64,000 bases of DNA from Onchocerca lupi (taxonomy: Eukaryota; Nematoda; Chromadorea; Rhabditida; Onchocercidae): assembly GCA_028564675.1 (NCBI GenBank), contig JAOVVO010000103.1, forward strand, positions 1 to 64,000, read 5' to 3'. Numbering within the stretch: the stretch's first letter is position 1; each line of letters opens with the position of its first letter. The notes beneath the pieces are model-generated. The model did not search any database. It was not told the DNA's origin and worked only from the letters and a program-made list of their open reading frames with translations. The translations under genes and the position numbers were made by a program. This document shows positions 13,495-24,808 of this stretch, piece by piece.

Positions 13495-16400
13495 ATATAT
13501 ATGAATTATTATATGACTGACAATAACTTTGAAAAATGAATAGCATCATTAAACAATGTTTGAAAAAAAAAATTTAGTTAAATATTTTGTTGCCTTAGTA
13601 AATGGACCGATTTAGAATTTTTTTTTTTTTTGAAATGAATTTTCGTGATATAAAAATTTATAAAATTGAATAAAAATGGGGAAGCAGAAGAGAATTACAA
13701 GATGATTTATTAGAATAAATGACTGAAATGCTTTAAATACTTTCACTGAAAGTTAACCATTCCAAGTTTAATTAAATGAATTTTTTATATGGCGCTTTGA
13801 TAAATACCATGCTTAATTTTTTCAGGAAATTCGAAAAATGAAGTCAAATTTTTTTTTTTTCAGATTGTATATACATAAATATTTATTTACTTATTTAACT
13901 ATTATAAATTGTCATCAATCGCGTGTAATTTCTGTTTCGATACACTATACCAAATTACATATATAACATATGAAAAAGTCATATATAAGTTTGCTTTTTT
14001 ATTATTTTATCATAAATTTGCTAATATAAAAGTAATTTTTTTCAAGTTTTAACGGTGTTAATAACTTTTTTTTTATCATATTAAAACTTGAAAAGATTGT
14101 CGCAAATAGTAAGCGTTTAATCATAAGCTATTAATGCAAAACATAAATATAATTATGCATATAAGCAATATTTGAAATAACTTAAGCATTTCACCCACGC
14201 AATATTTCCACTTGTCAAACAATGATTTATTCAAAGTAATCTCGAGAATAAAGCTCAATTCAACGAAAAGAATAGCACAGTCTTTGCTGATAATAATATT
14301 TTTGTTTCATTTTCTTATTTCCCACTAAACACTTATTCAACATTCTTTTTCAATTTTTTGTCCCGTCTTCAGATTCATATCCCAATTTCATAGCTAATCA
14401 ATCCTTTATCTTTATAAAACTTTAACGAGCGAAAGTTTTGTTATTATCCATTATTTTTATATTGATGCAAAGATTATAGACAATTTTAGGATTGCATATT
14501 GTACCTAGATTCAATTTCTCGGAAATTGAGACTGCCAAATTTTTTTTTCATTAGGTTTTTTTTTTTTTCTTTCAAATAAAACACAGTTCATTCTTCCTAT
14601 TCTTCCTACTTTACTGCTATTTATGATCTGAAATATCGAAAATCAGAATTTGTTGCTTATGGAAAAACAAATGAGAAGCTTTAAATTCGATATTAAATCT
14701 TGCAAAAAGAGTTTGAATTTTGTTGATTAGCCGTCAGATGAATGAATGATTGAACGTTGTTGTTGATGATCCGATATTTTTAAAGAGGAATTTTCTTGAT
14801 GGATGAAGAACTCATCTTGCCGATGATTGAAGATGATTTCTTCAGAGCGTATTAAAAGTAATTCGACGTAAGTATTTCACTTTGACAGAATTTTCAAATA
14901 CAATGTCATTTTGCACTCTTTTCAAGTTTATTTCAATTTTAGTTATAAAACCTTTCCAGAAGAATTGACATCAGCAATCAAATCTTTTTAAAGGTTATCA
15001 AAAATTGAAAAGAAATCTGATTTTTCTTTCAAATGCTTTTCTGTCATTAATTTCTTTTGACAAAGTTTGATTTTAGATGTCACCTAATTAACTAAAATTA
15101 AGTATTGCTTGCAGTATTTTTTAATGAAATAAAACATTTATAAGGAAAAATTATAGAGTAATGAAATAATTTTTGTTTTTCTTATAACTCCAAAAACATT
15201 TTTTTATTTCAACTTATTTCATTTTCGGTATTTTCCATTAATTTAATTCAATTTAATTTTGCTCAAAAAAATTAAATTATGATTCGTTTCACACGATTAT
15301 TCCCAGTAAAATTATCATATTCCGCATTATAAGATAATTTTTTAAAATTGTTTATACTATTTATTTTGGTAAATCTCAGGTCTCAGATAAGAAATTTTTA
15401 TTAATAATCGATAAAAAATTCTTCGCTATCAATAATTCTAAAAGTGTTGAAAGATAGAAATATAAAATAGTTTCTCCAGAAATAAAGATCTTTCAATTTC
15501 TTATTATCAATAAAAATTTTTCGGGCAGAATAAATAAAGATAATTACTGATTTTCTTCTGATGTAATATGACGTAACATAGCGCGCGGCTTTTATATATT
15601 ACATTTACAGAGAGATTCATTTAAAATTCATGATGTATTACTTAAGTTTATTTTAATCATTCGTTAGCAAATCATTGATGCAATTAATTTCAGATGGATT
15701 TATTTAATTTTGTTTGACCAAAAATTTGCGTTAATTTTGAAATTCTCACTTATTAACTGCACGAAGTTTCAAATGAAGAAATTCAAATGTGAGTTTTTGC
15801 AGAATTAAAATGGGTTATACGAAAAAAAATAAAAAAAGGAGTATTTTAGTCGCTGGCTTATTTTTCAAGCAAGTAAATAAGTTCGAATTGAATGAATTCC
15901 ATCATTTTGTCCTATACTACTATTTTCCAGACTGATCTTTGAGATTTGAGAATTAAAAATTTGAAATATATTATTAGAGATTTTAGGCTCAACTATTTCA
16001 TAATTGTGCACTCTTAACAATTATTTTTTTGCTTTCAATTTTTTTTTCTTCAAAATATGGAAGTATCATTAAGGACTTGAGCATGAGCTTTTCATCATGG
16101 AATATTCTTTTTTTTTAATTTAAATTTTTTTTTATTTTCTGAAAAATTCCAACTACCTATGTATGATGGAAAAACTAAGAATTCTCCAATTTTTTCAATA
16201 AAGATTTTTATCATGTAATCATCTTTTTCGTAGCATTAAGATGTATTTATTGGTAATTTATTTTAAAATATTTTGATGTTGATCATCGTCTTTAAAATAT
16301 CAATTGAAATAAATGTGATCATCGTCTTTAAAATATCAATCGAAATAAATCGAGAAGCAGAAAAAATCTATTTCTTAGCTGGAAGTTTTAATTTTTAGAA

Positions 16401-19400
16401 AAATATCAAAAAATATTGAATTCGTTACAAAATTTATCGATTTAAAAGATTTGATAATACAGATGAAATGAATTTTCCTTTTCGTTTCGAATCACTCATT
16501 AAATAAATTGTTGCTTGTAGTGATGGAGAAATGATATGATGACAGAAAGTCGAAATGAAAATTTCAAGATTAAGGTATTTTCCCCACCTGCTTCAGTCAT
16601 TATTTTCCTCTCTAAAGTTAAGCATTTTGTTTATAACAATCAATTTTTCTCGCACAAACTATCTCATAACAATTTATGTGAAAGGAAATTAAAAGTTAAT
16701 TGCAAAATGACTTTTAAAATTACTTATTTCAAAATATTTAACATCGTTGAAGTGATGGAATTTACTGAAAACTGCAGCTAAACTTATAAAAATATAACAG
16801 ATTTTTTGGAAATTATTGACAGTTACAGAGTGAAAAGAAAAGCAATAAAAGAGTTATATCAATTTCTGATTAATTGGCAATTTAGCTATTATTCATTAGA
16901 CTTCATAATAATTTGTTTTTTAATTTATTCATTGAAATAGATGTTAATTAATTAGTAAATAGGTGCCTTAAACTTTGAATAATAATTCATCATGCATTAT
17001 CAAATATGGCATATTTTGTTAATGAAAAATTGTCAAGTATTTCTTGTAATGTTTAAATTATGCTAATTTAGTTAAAAATTACTATAAAATATTAATGAAA
17101 AATTAGCAATAAATTTATTTGATGCAAACTTTCTTCTCTCCATATGGACGATGCATTCTTTTTCTTATGATTTTTTTTTTAAATTAAGTTTTTATACCAA
17201 TTTTTCTAAATTTTTAATTAAATCTTATAACTTCACAGTGTTAAGTAGTATAAAGTATGAATTAATTCAAATCAATTAAATAAAAAAAAAAAGTTCGTTA
17301 ATACTGAATTCATACTATAAATTTAATTAAAAATTATTGTAAATTATAATGAACGGAATTTGATGCTTATATAAAATTGAAACGATTGCTAATTTTCCCC
17401 TCTCAAATAATAATAAAACAATAAGTAGCTTTTTTTTTTAATTCATTACGATTAAAAAATTTCCTATTTTTATTGCAAAGATAACTAATCAGCTAAATGA
17501 CCACCTACAATGTCCATTTTTCTTTCTTTATTGTTCAACACTCGAAATTTTAGAAATTTCTTTGCAAGAAATGAGTTTGCTTTTTAGCATTTCATATAAT
17601 TTAATCAATTGTTTCTGAATCTTGGTAATTCTATCGCTTCTGTAAATGACTTTTGTCTAAAAATGTGACCGAATATTTGCCAGTTTTGTTAATTTGAAAA
17701 AATTGTTTCGAAACTTTTGACATAATTCTCTGAGAATATAAATCAAGCATGGAAAATGCCATAAAATAGCATTAATATTGCATAAATTTTAGTTTTCACT
17801 CATTCGAGGCAATCGTTCATCACTGGCACATTCGGGAAGTGGCTGCCAAGATTATGAGCTAAAAACTCGCAGAAATCCATCAACAATCCATCAACAATCA
17901 ACAAGTCAACAACAAATATCTCTCAAGTATGCCTTTCCTCTATAATCATCACTTTTCTTTTGATATGTGATAGCTAAATTAATCAATTTCACAAATCAAA
18001 AATTTGCATATTTTTTCTTTTCTTTTGATCTATGAAAGTTAAATTAATGAATTTAATTATTATTGGAATAGATAAGCCATTTGCCAGAACTATTAGTGGT
18101 GTAAGAAAACTTGAATTTTTCGTCTCTAAAACTATTAAGACAAAACTTTGAAAGAAAGCAAAATATCATACATCTTCTCTCTCTCGTCATCTTTCTTCAC
18201 AAATATGATGATATATCGTAGTTACCTAATCGTTTTCTAAAAATTTGAAAAATATAAGAGAATAAATTTAAAAAATTTAAAGCTATGTTAATTGGCCTTT
18301 TAGTTCCATCGAGACTCCTGATGACGAACTATTGAGTTTATTCGGACAAGGATTTGCGAATTGTAAATAATTCGTTCATTATTCTTCGGGCCGCCTTTCA
18401 CAACATTTTATTCATGCTTTTTATGAGATTTGCTTGCATTCATGTACTGCAAACTTGATCATTGCGTTTTGCAGTTCCGGTGATCCTTCAACTGACATCG
18501 CAACCGAATTAAAAAAAAATTTTGTGAATTGAGAGTGCAGAAATATTTCACTTTGCCACTTTTTTCAAGTGAAAGAAAACTTAATTTCCACTTTTTCACT
18601 TACTTCATCTTGCCGGGTTGAGTAATCTCTGTATAAGTGATAAATGATCAGAATACTATTTTCCATGATTTTACTATAATAATAAAAAAGTGGAAATTTT
18701 CATGGACATTTGGTATTTTTTTTAAAAAAAAAAATACTATTAGTAAAATTTAAGTCCAAATGAATTAAAAATGCATCCATTAAAAGAAGGTAAATCAATT
18801 ATTGATTGCAAGATAAATCGATTATTAATTAGAATATAAATCGATTAGCCAAATTTTTTACTAGAAATGGTGGAAAAAAAATTAAAAGAACTTACTCCTA
18901 TTAATTTTCCATTGCTTCGATAGCATTTTTGGCGAAAAAAAAAAAATCTTATTAAAGCAACAAAAGTTTCTTTGTCTTTACCTTTGCAATTCCATCTTCT
19001 CATCCTCGAAAAGGTACAAATTTTGCTTTATGGCAATCTATAAGATTATATAAACCTTTTTGCTTCCATTAACTTATCTGTTTAAAACTTGAAGAAATAA
19101 TTTATCTCTGACTCATTTTCTTGAATAAGGAATAATTTTTCGTGTTTAACCTCAAAATCTTGAAAAAAACCAATTCATTGATTTCAATTTAAAAAATCTA
19201 TCATTTTATTTCTGTCTCTTTAAATGATCCTAGTTTTTACTATTTTAGTTTAGATACTGATAAATTATTTATGCAGTAGAGAGTTATTAAATCCTAAACT
19301 GATAAGAATTGTGAAAATGTTGAGGAAAAAAAGGAAGCTTTATTTCTTTTGTTAAAGAGAGAAAGGAACGAAATATCAGTCATTTCCATCCTTTCTCTTC

Positions 19401-22400
19401 TTTTTTTTTCATTTTTATTTTAAATCCTTATCAAAATTTTCTTCATTCTTAGTAATATTATTAGTTTTGGTTGATAATCTGATAAAACTCGACACAAATT
19501 TATCACAAAAATAAACAATCATCAAGATTTTGCAGTCACTCTATTCCAAGATTCAAGATCACTTTTCTGGGAGAAATGAAAGACATTTACATGTGATCAT
19601 TTTGTTGATACGTAATTGTGAATAATTTGCTAAATTTGCCTTAATTTATCTGTTAGAATATATTCTATTAAAATTAGACACATTTTCTTTGTCTTCAATA
19701 ATTTTAATATTTTGCAAAATTGATAAATTATCTTTTCTTATTTTGTGCTATCAATTAAGTGAGAAAAAAGAACGGAATTATTCAGAAAGAAATCAAATTA
19801 AGAATTATTTGAAGCATCAGAAGTGATTGATTTTCTTATGAAACCATAAAAATTTGATCCGGTAAATATGAATCAAAATTTATGATTCAATTGTAAATGA
19901 AGAAACTGAGAATCTCAAAATCTTCGATAATTTTATAATTATTGCTTGGATTAATTGCAAATCAATATAATATCGATTATCAAATAAATTTCAAAAGATA
20001 AATTTTATTTAAAATTTTGAATAGATATGTTTTGGAAGATAAAATGAATGATTTCTTATTCACTGAAATGTCAAAAAGTTTTATTAATGTAAGCTCATAA
20101 CTTTACTTGGCCTTTTTAAATGTTTTGACTGAGAATGTCTGCGCATGCTTTCTGATATTTGTTTTATTTACGTTTTTTTTTTCAATTTTTCAATTTTAAG
20201 TCATTTCCTATTTGATTTATTATTTTAGTGAAACATTAGATCAACCAACATGTTCGAAAAATTTTTCCCCGGTTACTGTACAAAAAAAAGATAGCATTGC
20301 TGATAGAATTAGACATTTGCGTTGCATATTTATTGGCAAACGAAGTTTATTTTTTGGCAAGGTTAAGCATTTTTCCTTTTTTTTTTTTTTATTTCAAAAT
20401 TAAATTTTTTGAGCTAAACTTTTCAAATTTATGCTAAAAATTTGAAATATTTATTCGAAAAATTAAATGCTTAAGCTTATTTTAGAGTAAAGACGAAATG
20501 CTTGGATTTAGTAAAGACGAAATGCTTGAACTTTTAACAGGATTGAAAAATGGGGCACAAAAAGAAGTACCAATGCTTGAACTTGAGCAACACTGGACAA
20601 ATATTGTTCATGATAATGTAAGTTTTATCTGAAATTCGAATTTGACCTATTTTTAATCATTTTTGCAGCGATTATTATTCAGTACAAGAATTTATCATTG
20701 TACAAGAATGATAAATATCAGTTAATATCAATGTTATTTTCAAATGCATGATAGTTTATCATTGGATTGTCGTCTAGGTAGTGAAATTCTGTTGATGATT
20801 TACTCGAACTATCAACATAAATCACTGGGAAATTTGAAATGTTGCTCAAAAGAGCAATTTATTTTTTTTTGAAATCTTGAAAGAAACTAAAGAGATATTG
20901 CTATTTCGTAATTGTCAAATTGGAAAATCTCTCAGAACTTGATCAATTATTCGAGCCAAATGTTTTTGTCAAATTTTGCCAAGATTTATCAGTATAAAAT
21001 ATATTTTAGGATAAAATGAGCAAGCAGACACGTGAGCAACAAGAAGCTGTATGGGAATTTGTCACAACAGAATATCGATATTTGCAGGCAAATTAATTTT
21101 TTTTTTTAAATCTCTTTTTTCAACAAAAAAAAAAAAAAAAAAAAAAAAAGATTGAGCAATTTTTGATACTTAGTTTAGCGAATAATTTTAGAAAATATAA
21201 TTTTTACATGAATAACAGCAAAATAAATTTCAGAATTCCAAAATATGAAGCTAAAATATGAATATAAGCTGATGACTTTTACAATTAATTATGATAAGAA
21301 CGGGATATGGTACTTTTTTTTATTCACAGAATTATTTTTACAATTTTAGAAAAATTTATAATTTTTTTTTAGCTTCTAAAACAAATGAATGAATTTAACG
21401 AATACTTTCTAAAATTGCAAGAAATAGGCTATATGTGTGATGTTGACTCACATCGCGTATTCCTAAATTTTCCGGAAATTTATTCTCAGAATTCGAAATT
21501 TTGGAAAAGATCAATGCTGCAAATGCTCGAAACTTCAAGGTTTTTTTTTTCTTTTTTTTTTTTGCTACTTGATATATATTAATCTTTTTTCTAAGCAATA
21601 TTTGAAAATTCAATATAATATTTTTCTAGTCGAAAGAATTTGCTGGAAATTTTTAATAACCTGTAATTTTATCTTCTTGCTTAATTGCGGAATTTTTTTT
21701 AAAGAGTTTTTATTTATTCAAAGATACAGATATAAGCATCGACTTTTTTTCTTTTTTTTTTTTTTTTTTCAGAGATTTTGGTTTTCCGCTTGATCCAACA
21801 ATTCTGAAGAATGGTTTTGAGCGAATTGATGAATGGTTACCATGCTATAAAACTTTCATATGTGGTTATGCCGATTGTCACAACTATGTGCAGAAATGTC
21901 AAAAAAATAATCCATTATTTTTCGAGTTTGTTAAGGTAAACAATTATTTTAGCATTATTATTTCAATTCTGAATCGATCATTTCGTTTGAAGAGAATAAT
22001 TGGCATCATAAATGATTAAACTAACACTATTAAGTACATCTATTTATATCTTTTCCCGATTTTTTAATTCATATCTGTATAGCTATCTATATGAATGAGA
22101 AATCCGGTAAAAAATAGTAAGAGATTGGAAATGATTTTTAGCTAGCTTTATAGTACTTCAAATTTTTTATTCCTTCAACATTTTTAAGAATTTCTAAATC
22201 TCATTTCATTTCAATTCGATAACTGAAATTTCAAGTCTCGTAATTGTAATTTAAATTAAAATTAATTTTTGATTATAGTAGAAATTAAACGATTATAAAT
22301 TTGTTCTGTTATAATATTTGCAATTTTTAGTTTTGTAGCATTTCCATTTTTCCCAATTCATACTTAAGTTTGAAATTTTAGTGGGCTGAATCACAGGATA

Positions 22401-24798
22401 CGATGAAGCGGCAAAGTTTATTGGACGCTTTAGCAAATCCAATGCAACGCCTCACAAGATATAGATTACTTCTGGAAGCTATTCTGAAGAATACTGTTGG
22501 CGAGACTAAACGGAATACTATTCAGGTAATTTTATCGATTTATTTTAATTGTTTAGCTATTCAGTCTAAAATTTGCCCTAAGTCTTATTCATTTGGCCAA
22601 TTCACTTAAATTATTGCTAGAATAACTTTCTGGTCTTGTATTTTCATCAATTTTTCCTCTAATTCATTTACCAATTTATTTAGATAACATTAAAAAAAGA
22701 ATGATAAATTTCTTATTATTCTTGATCTTTTCTACAAAAATGATAGATATAGAATTATTCTGAAATTATGATTATAAACAATACTTGAACTAAATACTCT
22801 AATATTATCATAATACTGATTAACGTAATGCTAACTTTCAGGAAATGATATCAGGAATTGAAAAAGCAGCACGAATTGTTGACGAAACATTAAATAAGAA
22901 TGATTTACGAGATAAGCTGATCGAAGTACTGAAAGCGATTGAAAGTTATGAAGCTATTGATTGTAAAGAATTTGAAAAAGTATGAAATAATCTTACTTTA
23001 TTGACGTGTACTCTTTTCTCTTTTTACGTAGGATATAACGTATACCATAAACTTTATCCAATCTTCTATTTTAAAAATGCAACATTTGCACTTCTCTTCT
23101 ATTATCAATTGTCATTAATATGCTTATGCTGATAAAATTTGAAATTATTTCATAATATAAAGTAGCAAACATTTAATTTTTCAATTTATTTGTATTTTCA
23201 TTATTCGACATTTGTTTGATCAATTAAAGCATACAAATTATCGAATTGAAATTAAATTTCAGATATTTTCAACTAAATTTTATATTCCTTTGGCTGATCC
23301 AATGCCATATTGTGTAGGCGAGCCACAATTTCGTCGTGTTTATTTACGTGATGATTTAAAGATGAAAGATGGTAAATATGGTAGAAAGGTTAATTAAAAT
23401 TGAGAATTTTTATTTTTCTTGTACTATTAAAATATAAATTGACAAGTTCTTTTCATAAATGCTAGACAACAAGTTTTTTTTTTGTAATGTAAGATGATGA
23501 TTTTTTCTAGTATAAAGTTTTATTATATTTTATTATATTTTCTATTATAAATTTTATTTTAGATAGATGTACATTGCATATTATTCACTGATCTCTTTCT
23601 AATATGTAAAGTTTCTAACAAACGTTACGGTCGATTAAGGATTCTTAAGTCACCAATACATATTACTAAAATGCGCATACAAAAATTTCCCAATCACTGT
23701 AAGTTTCAAATTTGAATTTATTTTCATATTTAAATATTTATTCGTTCTATTCTATTTCTATTTCTCTTATTTTATCTATTTTGACTTTGCAAAAGACAAA
23801 ATAATTAGGATTGAAATTTTTCTAAATTAATTTTCTAATGCACAAAATTTCAAGAAAACTCTCATAAAATTTTTATGAAATATTCCAAAGTTCATTTGTT
23901 TGGAAATTTAAATATGTTCCCTATCGAATACTTACTATATGCTGCCAAATAAAAGAATTAATTTTTGTAATGCAACTTTTCACTCCAATAATTATTGAGA
24001 TTTCGAGAATTTGAAGAATCAAGCGATAGTCTCATCTTGAAGAATTAAACGACAGTCTCATTTTCGAAAAAATAAATGATAGTCTGATTTTGTATGATTA
24101 AACGACTTTTTTGTATTGAAGAATTAACTTAAATTTCTTAAATTAAAGAATCAAACGACGGTCTCATTCTAATGAATTAAATTCATTCTGAGAGCATCAC
24201 ATATTTTCCATATCATTCGAATTATCAGTAAATTTATAACAACCTTGCTTACTCATTTGAATTGATTTGTAATAATTATCACCAAAATATTTCAGTATTT
24301 TTTACGATATCATTATGAGATGAAAAAAAAAAAAAAAAAAAACTGGGAGAAATTTAATTGGTATATATTTGAAAAACATAAAATAAAAGAAAAGAGCAAA
24401 GAAAGAAATTGCGAAAATATTTCTCAATGAAAATTTTTGAAATATTGCAGTTAATTTTGTGTTAACACCAATCAACGATTTTGGCATGCCTTCAGCCTTG
24501 TATTATTTTTCAACTACATCAATTGAAAATACTCGAAAATGGCTTGATATGATTGATACGGCGCTAAAGGATTTTTATGTTCTAAAACATAATGTATTTT
24601 TATCTATTTTTTCGATATTTTTCTTCTAAAAAATTTGAAAAATTTAAATTTTCCAATTTTTTTTCAGTCTAAAAATTGAATTAATATGAGTATCGTTTAT
24701 GTATTTCAATTTCTTTTCTTTTTTTTTTTTTTTCTTTTTTTTAGATCTTTAAATCTGCAGCAATGCTTGTCAGGTTTTCGGTTGGATTATTTAATTGA
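1759..24798 (+). CDS. PLEKHG5-like Rho guanine nucleotide exchange factor (RBD-like, DH, PH)
   Basis: Probable RhoGEF that loads GTP on Rho through a DH-PH module. Exons read by eye: 1759-1822, 3208-3399, 6119-6165, 17793-17926, 18304-18362, about 20240-20361, 20486-20617, 21010-21087, 21373-21539, 21773-21935, 22382-22525, 22842-22979, 23263-23388, 23563-23698, 24451-24593, 24745-24798; about 632 residues. Phases agree except for the uncertain acceptor before 20240. The second exon (RKNLRDCLDDCSRRRGLRPS, then VLFFVENSGIPLPDYYDV) resembles the Ras-binding-like N-terminus of PLEKHG5. The DH region opens with LELEQHWTNIV and QQEAVWEFVTTEYRYLQ, characteristic of the PLEKHG5 group, and includes ANPMQRLTRYRLLLEAILKN, the conserved C-terminal DH helix. 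The PH domain spans roughly 23263-24593 and ends in the helix TRKWLDMIDTALKDF. The ATG at 1759 lies 15 bases after an acceptor, so it is either an SL-trans-spliced start or part of an internal exon. The C-terminus is short compared with vertebrate PLEKHG5. Confidence 0.85.
6605..6960. repeat. Diverged tandem duplication, unit about 170 bp
   Basis: Two degenerate copies lie head to tail inside the large RhoGEF intron. Both have the order ATCTGAAATTTAG, then TCGAAT or CGAATTTC, then TTCGGATGCTAATCT or TTCCGGATACTAATCT, then a GAATTC/GAACTC stretch with GGCTTGTTGG or GGTTTGTTGG. Copy 1 is about 6605-6775 and copy 2 about 6776-6960. The small open frames across them look incidental. Confidence 0.55.
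8925..9586 (-). mobile_element. Helitron relic: degenerate Helitron-like N-terminal ORF
   Basis: Read on the minus strand, this intronic segment is the broken N-terminal part of a Helitron Rep/helicase polyprotein. It starts at an ATG at 9584-9586 with an Arg/Gln-rich stretch (NERTRQRMAQMSAE, later ERYQQETGDQRQTQLRLQQ and SRDYNRLAFG). It continues with the family's conserved block: CSYCKFLKFNGETKG, CAPGKIKVPQFGEP, SEPLKTSLAGYITDS, SKHFLSVIRKYNS, CFQMMSFGAEI and FKVKGQIYHKTVSLIPLP. This order matches the Helitron_like_N region, known here from family knowledge only. The reading is broken by in-frame stops (after MSAE, and TGA just before CAPGK) and by frameshifts (before ERYQQ and before CFQMM), so it is a dead copy. 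No Rep HUH motif, helicase domain or Helitron terminal hairpin was identified. It lies antisense to the host RhoGEF, as expected of an old intronic insertion. Confidence 0.85.
9771..10310. repeat. Three diverged copies of a roughly 60 bp repeat
   Basis: Copies begin near 9771, 10086 and 10248. Shared order: TATCRAAAYTTGAAAG, then TCGGTNAA, then TTGCRAAGTTA, then GCCAAATAACA or a close variant. Copies 2 and 3 are also followed by similar AACAATGATAA sequence, so the ancestral unit was longer. The cluster sits just upstream (in the relic's sense) of the Helitron ORF and may be part of the same element or a nearby family. Confidence 0.6.
13462..13493. repeat. Poly(T) tract, about 32 bases
   Basis: An uninterrupted T homopolymer inside the long RhoGEF intron. 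It is one of the longest in the window; comparable tracts occur at 48919-48949 (T) and 44043-44067 (A). Exact length is likely to vary between individuals and assemblies. Confidence 0.8.
16281..16352. repeat. Tandem duplication, 36 bp x 2
   Basis: Two adjacent near-identical units starting GATCATCGTCTTTAAAATAT, at 16281-16316 and 16317-16352, within the RhoGEF intron. Confidence 0.85.
24003..24185. repeat. Degenerate tandem array, unit about 30-35 bp
   Basis: About five diverged copies of GAAGAATTAAACGAC followed by AGTCTCATTTT lie in the RhoGEF intron between 23698 and 24451. Copies differ in length and carry substitutions, so this is an old minisatellite-like array. Confidence 0.65.
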
Positions 24799-24808
24799 TT
24801 TATATTGA

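Noticed and set aside
14800..14860. Short plus-strand frame MDEELILPMIEDDFFRAY
   Set aside because: Acidic and start-led, but it ends in a stop without a usable donor and has no supporting acceptor or neighbour.
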